Below are positions 1-6,261 of a stretch of DNA of 6,276 bases, one piece after another. The DNA is from Neptuniibacter sp. GTDB lineage: Bacteria > Pseudomonadota > Gammaproteobacteria > Pseudomonadales > Balneatricaceae. The notes under the pieces are model-generated. The model was given only the letters and a program-made list of their open reading frames with translations. It was not told the DNA's origin and ran no database searches. The first letter of the stretch is position 1. Each line of letters opens with the position of its first letter. The DNA is taken from contig JASBRM010000052.1 of NCBI GenBank assembly GCA_030149405.1, positions 1-6,276 of the forward strand, written 5' to 3'. Both the position numbers and the translations under genes were made by a program.

Positions 1-1434
1 CAGGGGGAAAGTTTAAGAAGAAAAGAAAATGGTGAAATACTACCTATATGGATATCAATCAGTACCATTCAGGACACATCAGATGAACAAAGCTATGTAG
101 TGGTTTTTTCAGATATATCTCAGCTTAAAGAGGCCGAGAGAAAATTGGAAAAGTTTGCCCATTATGACAACCTGACCAACCTACCGAACCGCTCCCTGTT
201 CTATGACAGGATCGAATCCGCACTTTCCCGATCAGCTAGATCCGGTAAAAAAACCGCATTACTTTACATTGATATCGACTATTTCAAACAAATCAACGAT
301 AGCATTGGCCATCAGGCAGGGGATTTACTCTTAATTGAAACGGCAAAACGCATTAGCAACCAAATACGCCCGGGTGATACTGTATCGCGTTTGGGTAGTG
401 ATGAATTTACTGTAATTCTCTCGGAACTGGATGATGCCGATGGCGTTCAGGATATTGCACGTAATATCCAACTAGAAATGCAACAGCCTATTCTTCTTGG
501 TGGTAAGGATATAAATACATCCGCCAGTATTGGCATTGCGATATTCCCCGATGATGGGCTTGAAGCTGAGCAACTGATCAAGCATGCCGATACTGCGATG
601 TTTCATGTTAAACAAAGCGGGCGCAATGACATCATGTTTTTTGATAAAAACCTGAATGCATATGCAGAAGCCCGTATTCAACTGGAGAACCACCTCAAGA
701 AAGCCCTGTATTCAGATGAACTCTTCTTGGTGTATCAGCCTCGATACAGCATTGATGGTAAGCAAGTGATATCGGCAGAAGCACTTCTCCGCTGGAACCA
801 TCAAAGCAAAGGGTCAATTCCACCCTCTGAATTTATTCCGCTGGCTGAGTCCAGCGGACTCATTGTTGAAATTGGTCAGATGGTTTTACTTAAAGCATGT
901 GAAGCTGCGGCTAACTGGAACCAAAAATACCAAAAAGAGGTGTCGGTTTCTGTCAACCTTTCTGCCAGACAACTCCATGATTCTAATATTTTAAGCGACA
1001 TCGAAAATGCTTTAAATGCATCAGGTCTGGACCCTTCGCTACTTGAACTCGAGATCACTGAGACCATGGTGATTCAGGATATGGACATGGTCATTGCCCG
1101 TTTAGAGGCCATCAGAAAAATTGGCGTACGCCTATCAGTTGATGATTTTGGTACAGGTTATTCGTCCCTGATTTACTTAAAACGCCTACCGGTGAGCACC
1201 GTCAAAATTGATAAATCCTTTATCGATGACGTCCCGGGTACATCAGATGGTGAGAACCTGATTAAAGCTGTCATTTCTATGTCCCACTCCCTCAACCTGA
1301 ATGTGGTGGCTGAAGGGGTGGAAACAGAAGAGCAGCTGTCTTTCTTAACAGAACATCACTGCGATGAGATTCAGGGTTTCCTTCTCGGCAAACCCGATTC
1401 TGCGCAAGCCCTTGAGAAACGACTGGCTACCTAA
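1..1434 (+). CDS. PAS-GGDEF-EAL cyclic-di-GMP signalling protein (5' partial)
   Basis: The reading frame is open from the first base, so the start lies off the left edge and the GTG at 100 is internal. Numbering from base 1, residues 1-38 are the end of a PAS domain, shown by the ENGEILPIWISIS and VVVFSDIS patterns that precede an LKEAERKLEKFAHYD linker. The GGDEF domain spans about 50-210, with signature GSDEF (132-136) instead of GGDEF and an RPGD inhibitory-site motif (123-126) five residues before it. The EAL domain spans about 235-470 and keeps the c-di-GMP phosphodiesterase set: EAL (E260), N319, E351, DDFGTG (D381, D382), K402, E438 and QGFLLGKP. The family makes (GGDEF) or hydrolyses (EAL) c-di-GMP at the membrane or in the cytoplasm. 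I infer that the phosphodiesterase is competent and that the cyclase is altered or regulatory. Any N-terminal sensor is outside the window. The gene converges on bufC with a 54-bp gap. Confidence 0.95.
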   Translation, partial: QGESLRRKENGEILPIWISISTIQDTSDEQSYVVVFSDISQLKEAERKLEKFAHYDNLTNLPNRSLFYDRIESALSRSARSGKKTALLYIDIDYFKQINDSIGHQAGDLLLIETAKRISNQIRPGDTVSRLGSDEFTVILSELDDADGVQDIARNIQLEMQQPILLGGKDINTSASIGIAIFPDDGLEAEQLIKHADTAMFHVKQSGRNDIMFFDKNLNAYAEARIQLENHLKKALYSDELFLVYQPRYSIDGKQVISAEALLRWNHQSKGSIPPSEFIPLAESSGLIVEIGQMVLLKACEAAANWNQKYQKEVSVSVNLSARQLHDSNILSDIENALNASGLDPSLLELEITETMVIQDMDMVIARLEAIRKIGVRLSVDDFGTGYSSLIYLKRLPVSTVKIDKSFIDDVPGTSDGENLIKAVISMSHSLNLNVVAEGVETEEQLSFLTEHHCDEIQGFLLGKPDSAQALEKRLAT

Positions 1435-1488
1435 CTCTGCTCAGGGCCTGAACATACTGATTTTTATAAGCATTGTATAAGCGAACTG

Positions 1489-2253
1489 TTAAGCAGTTAA
1501 AATCTCGTCATCCAGCCAGCGCGCAATCATTAACCCAAATTCGTTGACAATGTCTGCGCCTGGAAAGCCCAGACTCAGCGCCTCACCTATTGCTTCGAGA
1601 TCACAACCTTCACAAAGATAATTGATCGCCGCATATTCGACAGCAGAAACACTTCTAAAGTGTGGCGAATAGCCCTTTCTCCAGGTCATAACATGCATGG
1701 GTTCATCTAACGCAACCACTTGCGGTGGAACTTCCTCTTGGTTAATCGCGTGCCAGATATCCAAAGTGTTAAAGTGATGCAAACACAATTTAAGCGTCGG
1801 GACTGGTGAAAATTTTTCAATACTCACGCCTTCAGCTGCAAGCTTTTCAAGAGCTTCTCGAGTTATAACATCAGCATTGGAACCATCAAAAGCACGCCTT
1901 AAGGTCCAATCCAGATGCGCTAGCTCAGCAACTTCCTGATCATGCTTAAGCACCTGTGCAAGATGCTCTGGAAACGCCTGTCCGTAAAGTCCAATATTGC
2001 TGTGTTCTGAAGTATTCGCTTGCACATAAGAACCAGCTAATCTTTCAAACCACTCATCACCTATATAAGATGCGGTATGTTCAAACGTATCCCGCAAAAC
2101 CTCAGTAAGACGGATACGATATGCATTATGGTAGATTGCCAAACGCTGTTTCGATCCTAATCCATGCTTTGAATCGGCAACCCAATCAGCACTTCGGCAT
2201 TCAGGATCGAGAACTAAACTCTGAAAATCATTTTGGAGCGTAGCGAGACTCAT
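1489..2253 (-). CDS. bufC: DUF2063 family protein, bufferin/MNIO partner BufC (HvfC-like)
   Basis: This 254-residue protein matches the DUF2063 (HvfC/BufC) pattern. The N-terminal helical domain (about 5-100) carries [22 protein letters not shown] (36-57), [15 protein letters not shown] (63-77) and the [10 protein letters not shown] segment (89-98). [12 protein letters not shown] follows at 111-122, and a C-terminal domain (about 150-250) has the MTWRKGY and [11 protein letters not shown] segments. Members are cytoplasmic and recruit the precursor peptide to the DUF692 oxygenase or stabilise that complex. They have no catalytic residues of their own that I can point to. The ATG overlaps the bufB stop as ATGA, and AGAAGG lies 7 nt upstream of it, inside bufB, so translational coupling is likely. 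It is the last gene of the operon: the next gene is convergent and no DoxX-like bufD follows. No GC-rich terminator is seen after it. Confidence 0.9.
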   Translation of the reverse strand: MSLATLQNDFQSLVLDPECRSADWVADSKHGLGSKQRLAIYHNAYRIRLTEVLRDTFEHTASYIGDEWFERLAGSYVQANTSEHSNIGLYGQAFPEHLAQVLKHDQEVAELAHLDWTLRRAFDGSNADVITREALEKLAAEGVSIEKFSPVPTLKLCLHHFNTLDIWHAINQEEVPPQVVALDEPMHVMTWRKGYSPHFRSVSAVEYAAINYLCEGCDLEAIGEALSLGFPGADIVNEFGLMIARWLDDEILTA

Positions 2254-3077
2254 ACAGCAACCTTCTGTGAAAAGACCTCATCGGCAATCGTTCGCGCCTG
2301 CCCCAGTTCAGCAAGTAGCTCTTCAAGCTCTGGGATATTATCGTCGCGCTCAATCATCGTTGGGATAAAACCAAAACGCTGTAAAGCTTCCTTGTACAAT
2401 GTCCAGACATCTTTACAGACCGGATGATCGTGTGTGTCGATGATATGGTCACCGTTGTTCTGATGACCTGCCAGATGAAACTGTTTTACGCTACCTACCG
2501 GCACACCATTTATAAACTCAGATGCGTCAAATCCATGATTGAAGGAACTGACATAAATATTGTTTATGTCCAGTAACAACTGACAGCCTGTTCTTTGGCA
2601 AACCTCTGTCAGAAACTCCCATTCAGTCATTTCTGACTCTTGAAATTCCACATAGCTGGAAACATTCTCCAGAACTAACGGGCGCTGCAAATATTCCTGG
2701 ACTTGATTAACATTGCGCGTAACCACCTGCAACGCTTCTTCAGAAAATGGCAAAGGCAGCAAGTCGTGCAAATTCCGTCCATGTACCCCTGTCCAGCATA
2801 AATGATCAGACAACCACATCGGCTGGATGCGTTGTTCTAATTTTTTAAGTTTCCTTAAATATTCAGGGTCAACACCTTTTATCGCGCCAATTGACATAGA
2901 AACACCATGCATGACCATTGGGTAATCCGCGCGAATTTTATCTAACATGACTAATGGCTTACCGCCATCAACCATATAGTTATCAGAGATGACCTCCAGC
3001 CAGTCAACTGGCTGTGATTTTTCCAGAAAATCATGGTAGTGCTGAGTACGCAAACCAAGCCCAAAACTAAAGGTCAT
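2250..3077 (-). CDS. bufB: DUF692 multinuclear non-heme iron oxidative enzyme (MNIO), BufB/HvfB/MbnB-like
   Basis: This is a TIM-barrel DUF692 enzyme. The family (MbnB, HvfB, BufB, TglH) uses a two- or three-iron centre and O2 to oxidise cysteines in ribosomal peptides, to oxazolone/thioamide in methanobactin and to thiooxazole in bufferins. Numbered from the ATG at 3077 (275 aa), the family landmarks are GLGLRTQHY (6-14), [11 protein letters not shown] (25-35), HGVSMSIG (57-64), SDHLCW (90-95), LENVSSY (136-142), [13 protein letters not shown] (168-182), FHLAGH (200-205), DTHDHPV (214-220) and MIERDDNIP (241-249). The His, Asp, Glu and Asn residues that bind iron in the family therefore appear intact. 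A GTG at 3086 is in frame, but only the ATG at 3077 has a good Shine-Dalgarno (AGGTGA, 5 nt away), so the ATG is preferred. The start lies 32 bp after the bufA stop, and the end overlaps bufC by 4 bases. The substrate is inferred to be the neighbouring peptide. Confidence 0.95.
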   Translation of the reverse strand: MTFSFGLGLRTQHYHDFLEKSQPVDWLEVISDNYMVDGGKPLVMLDKIRADYPMVMHGVSMSIGAIKGVDPEYLRKLKKLEQRIQPMWLSDHLCWTGVHGRNLHDLLPLPFSEEALQVVTRNVNQVQEYLQRPLVLENVSSYVEFQESEMTEWEFLTEVCQRTGCQLLLDINNIYVSSFNHGFDASEFINGVPVGSVKQFHLAGHQNNGDHIIDTHDHPVCKDVWTLYKEALQRFGFIPTMIERDDNIPELEELLAELGQARTIADEVFSQKVAV

Positions 3078-3109
3078 CTTCGTCACCTATTAACTAATTT
3101 AATAATTAC

Positions 3110-3397
3110 TTAGGATTTAATGTCAGAGATAACGCCGTCGTTATCCAGGCACTCTTTTGCAGTCATTGCTTTGAAGCCATGGCCACCACACACATTCTGA
3201 CCTTTACAGCTGTGCTCAGCAGTTTTGCAATCTGAGTTACCTTTACAAGAATGCACCCCATAACAGTGAACCTTATCACCAGCACCGATAGAAGCACCGT
3301 GACTGCCTGCTGGAGCCTCAGCAGCCATAGCAGATGCACTGAAAGCTACAGCAAGTGCTGCAGAAGCAAAAGTAGTTGTTTTTTTAATTGTGCTCAT
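3110..3397 (-). CDS. bufA2: BufA2-like bufferin precursor, secreted six-cysteine peptide
   Basis: This 95-residue precursor has an N-terminal Sec signal: basic STIKK, a hydrophobic Ala-rich core, and an AMA cleavage site near residue 25. About 70 residues would remain in the periplasm. The mature part has six cysteines, C45, C51, C57, C64, C70 and C83; the first five recur every 6-7 residues in a CYGVHS-CKGNSD-CKTAEHS-CKGQNV-CGG pattern with His and Lys between them. An MTAKECL motif follows near the end. Such peptides, next to DUF692 and DUF2063 genes, are precursors of bufferins, copper-buffering metallophores with MNIO-oxidised cysteines. The CKGQN.C.G.GF pattern fits the BufA2 type better than the four-cysteine DUF2282/BufA1 type; I am fairly, not fully, sure of that subtype. 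An AGGGAG ribosome site lies 8 nt before the ATG, within a predicted hairpin. It is the first gene of the buf operon. Confidence 0.88.
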   Translation of the reverse strand: MSTIKKTTTFASAALAVAFSASAMAAEAPAGSHGASIGAGDKVHCYGVHSCKGNSDCKTAEHSCKGQNVCGGHGFKAMTAKECLDNDGVISDIKS

Positions 3398-3422
3398 AAC
3401 ATTATCTCCCTAGATAATTGTT
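3398..3422 (-). promoter_or_regulatory. Hairpin presenting the bufA ribosome-binding site in its loop
   Basis: On the minus strand the leader just before the bufA ATG reads AAC, a bulged A, ATTATC, loop TAGGGA, GATAAT, GTT, then ATG. The arms can form nine base pairs with one bulge, and the Shine-Dalgarno core AGGGA is in the 6-nt loop. The stem is AU-rich and only moderately stable. It could tune translation (accessibility, temperature or ligand), or simply be chance in AT-rich DNA. No known riboswitch family is recognised. Confidence 0.35.
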
Positions 3423-3462
3423 GCAGGCTTAAGGCCCATGATCATTAATGTCTGTTTAAAAG

Positions 3463-3478
3463 CATTACTTAAGTAATG
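3463..3478. promoter_or_regulatory. 16-bp perfect palindrome, candidate operator upstream of bufA
   Basis: CATTACTTAAGTAATG is a perfect 16-bp palindrome centred about 73 bp before the bufA start. It lies immediately downstream of the candidate promoter -10, where a repressor would block transcription. As RNA it could also fold as a 6-bp stem with a UUAA loop. A smaller palindrome, CATTAATG (3443-3450), sits nearer the gene with the same half-site ends. The binding protein is not known; the symmetry suggests a dimeric repressor. Confidence 0.4.
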
Positions 3479-3486
3479 TGTTTTCA

Positions 3487-3514
3487 TCAGAACCTTCGAT
3501 CTGGATTTAGTTCC
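3487..3514 (-). promoter_or_regulatory. Candidate ECF (sigma-E-like) promoter of the buf operon
   Basis: The minus strand carries GGAACTA (3514-3508), a 16-nt spacer, and TCTGA (3491-3487). This resembles the GGAACTT / TCTGA elements of sigma-E-class ECF promoters. Transcription would start near 3480, giving a leader of roughly 80 nt. Bufferin operons in several bacteria are under ECF sigma factors, which fits, although the Caulobacter SigF consensus is different. No convincing sigma-70 pair was seen here. The match was made by eye only. Confidence 0.38.
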
Positions 3515-3528
3515 AAAATAATTTTGGA
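3512..3528. promoter_or_regulatory. 17-bp palindrome overlapping the candidate bufA -35 element
   Basis: TCCAAAAT-A-ATTTTGGA has perfect 8-bp arms around a single central base. One arm overlaps the GGAACT -35 candidate, so a bound protein could compete with or recruit RNA polymerase. With its short AT-rich centre it is more plausibly a protein-binding site than a terminator. No regulator is assigned. Confidence 0.33.
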
Positions 3529-3579
3529 TCTACCACCTCAATTACTAAAACACGACAATCCAAGCAGCATTACTGATAG

Positions 3580-3615
3580 AAACAAAAAGGCCCGCGTCTC
3601 TCGACGCGGGCCTTT
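3580..3615 (-). terminator. Rho-independent terminator of pckA
   Basis: A 13-bp stem with a GC-rich core pairs 3586-3598 with 3603-3615 (core GGCCCGCGTC/GACGCGGGCC). The loop reads GAGA, a GNRA tetraloop, on the minus strand. It is followed on that strand by TTTTTGTTT. The hairpin begins 24 nt after the pckA TAA stop. It should insulate the buf operon from pckA transcription, so buf needs its own promoter. Confidence 0.93.
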
Positions 3616-3639
3616 CAGCGTTTGTTTTGAGGGTTCAGA

Positions 3640-5187
3640 TTACAGCTTAGGACCCGCTGCAATGATCTCTTCAGAAACACCTTCAAACTTCTTGAAGTTT
3701 TCAACGAACTGACCGATCAGATCTTTCGCTGTAGCATCGTAACCTGCTTTGTCTTCCCAAGTATCGCGTGGGTTAAGCAGAGAAGTATCAACACCTTCAA
3801 CAGCTACTGGCACTTCCAGGTTCAGGCCTTCAAGTTTCTGAGTCTCAACACCGTTCAGGGAACCATTCTGGATTGCAGAGATGATGCCACGAGTCGTTGG
3901 GATGCTGAAACGCTCACCTGTTCCGTATGAACCACCAGTCCACCCAGTGTTAACCAGAAAAACTTTTGAACCGAATTCTTCAATACGCTTCATCAGCAGT
4001 TCAGCGTAAACGCGTGCTGGGCGTGGGAAGAATGGCGCACCAAAACAAGTAGAGAATGTAGACTTGATACCGCCGCCAGAGCCCATTTCTGTGGAGCCAA
4101 CCAGTGCAGTGTAGCCAGACAGGAAGTGGTAAGCTGCTGCTTCTTTAGTCAGAACAGAAACAGGAGGCAGCACGCCAGTCAGGTCACAAGTCAGGAATAC
4201 GATTGCATTCGGCTCTTCACCCATGTTCGATACAGTACGTTTTTCAACGTGCTGCAGAGGGTATGCACAGCGGCCGTTCTCTGTCAGAGACGTATCATCG
4301 TAATCAGCCGTACGCTCTTCATTCAGTGTCACGTTCTCAACGATTGCACCAAAACGAATTGCGTCCCAGATAATAGGTTCGTTCTTCTGGCTCAGATTGA
4401 TGGTTTTAGCGTAGCAACCACCTTCCAGGTTAAATACAACACCTTTGCCCCAGCCGTGCTCATCATCACCGATCAGGTAACGTGAAGGGTCAGCAGACAG
4501 TGTTGTTTTGCCTGTACCAGACAGACCGAAGAACAGAGTAGTGCTGTTGTCATCACCAACGTTTGCAGAGCAGTGCATTGGCAATACATCTTTCTCTGGC
4601 AACAGGAAGTTCTGTACCGAGAACATCGCCTTCTTCATTTCACCCGCATAGCGCATACCAGCCAGTAGAACTTTGCGCTTAGCGAAGTTGATGATTACAC
4701 AGCCATCACTGTTTGTACCATCACGCTCTGGATCACATTCGAAACCAGCAACGTTAAGGATCTGCCACTCTTCTTTGCCCTTAGGGTTGTACTCCGCAGG
4801 GCGAATGAACAGGTTCTGACCGAACAAGTTCTGCCACGCCGTCTGAGTAGTCATACGTACAGCAAGATAATGGCTTGGATCTGAACCTACGTGTACATTT
4901 GAAACGTAGTGTTCTTTGTCTGCTACGAACTCTTCAACGCGAGTCCATAGAGCATCAAATTTGTCAGCATCGAATGGGCGGTTGATGTTGCCCCAATCGA
5001 TTGAATCAGAAGTACTTGGCTCATCCACGATGAAACGATCCATCGGTGAACGACCAGTACGCTTACCTGTAGTTACTACCAGTGCCCCCGTGTCGGCAAG
5101 AATGCCTTCATCGTTTGCAACAGCTTTTTCAACCAACTGCGCACGGCTAAAATTTTCGTGTGCAATATTAACAGAATCTTTGGTCAT
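3640..5187 (-). CDS. pckA: Phosphoenolpyruvate carboxykinase (ATP), PckA
   Basis: PckA converts oxaloacetate plus ATP to phosphoenolpyruvate, CO2 and ADP (EC 4.1.1.49), the entry step of gluconeogenesis from TCA-cycle carbon, in the cytoplasm. The 515 residues fit the family, and the protein aligns end to end with E. coli PckA down to the terminal AAGPKL. Visible motifs are TGRSPMDRF (44-52, substrate Arg46), GEMKKAMFS (182-190, catalytic Lys), MHCSANVG (204-211, metal-binding His205), the P-loop GLSGTGKTT (221-229), LIGDDEHGW (238-246, Mg/Mn Asp), ENGRCAYP (303-310) and [12 protein letters not shown] (413-424). The GTGKTT P-loop and overall match place it in the ATP-using class rather than the GTP class. 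AAGGGA lies 8 nt before the ATG. It has its own terminator and probably its own promoter; the upstream neighbour hslO is on the same strand, 164 bp away. Confidence 0.98.
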   Translation of the reverse strand: MTKDSVNIAHENFSRAQLVEKAVANDEGILADTGALVVTTGKRTGRSPMDRFIVDEPSTSDSIDWGNINRPFDADKFDALWTRVEEFVADKEHYVSNVHVGSDPSHYLAVRMTTQTAWQNLFGQNLFIRPAEYNPKGKEEWQILNVAGFECDPERDGTNSDGCVIINFAKRKVLLAGMRYAGEMKKAMFSVQNFLLPEKDVLPMHCSANVGDDNSTTLFFGLSGTGKTTLSADPSRYLIGDDEHGWGKGVVFNLEGGCYAKTINLSQKNEPIIWDAIRFGAIVENVTLNEERTADYDDTSLTENGRCAYPLQHVEKRTVSNMGEEPNAIVFLTCDLTGVLPPVSVLTKEAAAYHFLSGYTALVGSTEMGSGGGIKSTFSTCFGAPFFPRPARVYAELLMKRIEEFGSKVFLVNTGWTGGSYGTGERFSIPTTRGIISAIQNGSLNGVETQKLEGLNLEVPVAVEGVDTSLLNPRDTWEDKAGYDATAKDLIGQFVENFKKFEGVSEEIIAAGPKL

Positions 5188-5225
5188 TACTGGGTTCCCT
5201 TGGCATAGGCGCCAATAACGTTACC

Positions 5226-5243
5226 TATAAGGCTTATAAGGCT
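5226..5243. repeat. Tandem 9-bp duplication in the pckA leader
   Basis: TATAAGGCT is repeated perfectly, head to tail (5226-5234 and 5235-5243), 39 bp upstream of the pckA start. It may be a slippage product or a tandem binding site; its function is unknown. Confidence 0.6.
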
Positions 5244-5246
5244 AGT

Positions 5247-5269
5247 GTAATTATGAGTGTCGTAATTAT
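5247..5269. repeat. Spaced direct repeat GTAATTAT near the candidate pckA promoter
   Basis: GTAATTAT occurs at 5247-5254 and 5262-5269, 15 bp from start to start. The second copy overlaps the candidate -10 element and the first falls around the predicted transcript start. It could be a repeated regulator site, or chance in AT-rich DNA. Confidence 0.4.
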
Positions 5270-5293
5270 AAGGAGGCGTATTATGCACAAAAA
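5265..5293 (-). promoter_or_regulatory. Candidate sigma-70 promoter of pckA
   Basis: A perfect TATAAT (5270-5265, minus strand) sits 77 bp before the pckA ATG. At 17-bp spacing the -35 position is TTTTTG, a poor match, so an activator may be needed. That would suit a gene usually induced under gluconeogenic conditions. I saw no convincing CRP or Cra site. Transcription would begin near 5258. Confidence 0.35.
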
Positions 5294-5307
5294 AACACCG
5301 ATACGCC
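5275..5307. repeat. Inverted repeat GGCGTAT/ATACGCC between hslO and pckA
   Basis: Perfect 7-bp arms at 5275-5281 and 5301-5307 are separated by 19 AT-rich bases that include a seven-A run. The centre-to-centre distance of 26 bp is about two and a half helical turns. The dyad covers the -35 position of the candidate pckA promoter, so an operator role is possible. It lacks a downstream T-run on the minus strand and is not a typical terminator for hslO. Confidence 0.4.
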
Positions 5308-5351
5308 ATTATTAAGAGCAGTTCGCATTTGACCTGAAGCAAATTAACCGA

Positions 5352-6224
5352 CTAATGGACCTGTTGATTGCTTGTTCCGGGCCCAGCGTTTGCAAATAGT
5401 GCCTCAATATCGGCACTGTCAAAACGATAATGAGCATTACAAAACTGGCAATTTACATCAATCTGACCACGCTCCTCGATCACTTCCAGTAACTCGCTTT
5501 TATCAACAAGCTTTAAAGAAGCCTCGCTGCGTTCACGGGAGCAAGTGCATTTGAAACAAAGTTGATCCGGTTCGTATAAACGGCATTGTTCTTCGTGGAA
5601 GAGTCTATACAACAGTGTTTCGTTATCAAGGTTGAGTAACTCTTCGCTTTTCAGGGTCGCAGCAAGGTGAGTTATGCGTTCCCAGTCTTCTTCAGCCGTA
5701 CCTTCCGCCGGTAACACCTGAAGTAATAAACCAGAAGCGGTTTCGCCATCAGAGACCAGATGGACCTGAGTCGGTAACTGTTCGGAACTGGCAAAATAAT
5801 TTTCCAGACATGCCGACAGGCTATCGCCTTCCAAAGGAACAACACCCTGATATGCCTGCCCCTTCTCGGGTTGTACTGTGATGACGACCTGGCCGTCTTT
5901 CATCAGTTCGACAAAACTGGCATCTGAAGAGATCTCACCTTCGTAACGAGCAATCGCTCGAAGCTCCAGATTGTGCGTAGATTCCGCCAGCAGCAATCCA
6001 ACATCACCTTTGCCTATCGCCTGAAGGCTAATGCGCCCCTCAAACTTCAAATTTGAACTCAGCAAAGAAATTGCAGCGAGCATTTCGCCCAGAATTTGCT
6101 GAATAACGATGGGATAGTCGTGATTTTCAAAACAGTCACTGCAGGTCTGTTTCAAACCACAAACAACACCACGGATATCCAATTCATCAAACAGGACTCG
6201 TTGAATTTGATCAGGATTACTCAT
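5352..6224 (-). CDS. hslO: Hsp33 redox-activated holdase chaperone
   Basis: Hsp33 is a cytoplasmic ATP-independent chaperone. Oxidation of its zinc-bound cysteines (HOCl, or peroxide plus heat) unfolds it into an active holdase. The 290 residues match E. coli HslO throughout: ENHDYP (33-38), LKFEG (59-63), YQGVVPLEGDSLSACLENYF (125-144), SEQLPT (147-152), LLQVLPAE (167-174), FKCTCSRERSE (224-234) and the C-terminal QQVH. The zinc site is CxC (C226, C228) plus CxxC (C259, C262), with 30 residues between, within the family's usual spacing. Further cysteines at 22, 28, 31, 214 and 223 have no counterpart in E. coli, while C139 does. The ATG at 6224 has only a weak ribosome site and is chosen by homology; an upstream ATG is followed directly by TAG. 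No clear terminator follows, so some read-through toward pckA is possible. Confidence 0.97.
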   Translation of the reverse strand: MSNPDQIQRVLFDELDIRGVVCGLKQTCSDCFENHDYPIVIQQILGEMLAAISLLSSNLKFEGRISLQAIGKGDVGLLLAESTHNLELRAIARYEGEISSDASFVELMKDGQVVITVQPEKGQAYQGVVPLEGDSLSACLENYFASSEQLPTQVHLVSDGETASGLLLQVLPAEGTAEEDWERITHLAATLKSEELLNLDNETLLYRLFHEEQCRLYEPDQLCFKCTCSRERSEASLKLVDKSELLEVIEERGQIDVNCQFCNAHYRFDSADIEALFANAGPGTSNQQVH

Positions 6225-6245
6225 TAATAACGTCTACATGGTTAG

Positions 6246-6261
6246 CTGGCAGAAATGCCAG
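6246..6261. repeat. Short hairpin in the hslO leader
   Basis: CTGGCA and TGCCAG form a 6-bp stem around GAAA (plus strand) or TTTC (minus strand), 22 bp upstream of the hslO ATG. No T-run follows on either strand, so it is not an intrinsic terminator. It may be a leader structure or an operator. The hslO promoter itself probably lies beyond the right edge. Confidence 0.35.

Noticed and set aside
100..102. GTG at 100 as the true start of the GGDEF-EAL gene
   Set aside because: The frame stays open to base 1 and the upstream residues are a recognisable PAS C-terminus, so the gene simply continues off the window edge.
472..693. Minus-strand open frames inside the GGDEF-EAL gene (472-693 and 876-1067)
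   Set aside because: Both are antisense to conserved GGDEF or EAL coding sequence and have no family resemblance.
1435..1488. Possible bidirectional terminator between the convergent GGDEF-EAL and bufC genes, including AACTG/CAGTT and TATAAGC repeats
   Set aside because: Only short AT-rich symmetries are present (the AACTG arms run into the bufC stop, and TATAAGC recurs at 1465 and 1476). There is no GC-rich stem with a T-run on either strand. Termination here is not demonstrated.
3084..3086. GTG at 3086 as the bufB start
   Set aside because: It has no ribosome site upstream, whereas the ATG nine bases downstream has AGGTGA at good spacing and leads directly into the conserved GLGLR motif.
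4126..4485. 119-codon open frame on the plus strand within pckA, and similar plus-strand frames at 2233-2427, 3251-3448, 3476-3712, 4916-5218 and 5372-5554
   Set aside because: They lie antisense to well-recognised genes or across the pckA terminator. They have no recognisable domains and their composition looks like antisense reading of conserved coding sequence.
5275..5307. hslO terminator made from the GGCGTAT/ATACGCC dyad
   Set aside because: The loop is 19 nt and no T-tract follows on the minus strand; the T-run lies inside the loop.
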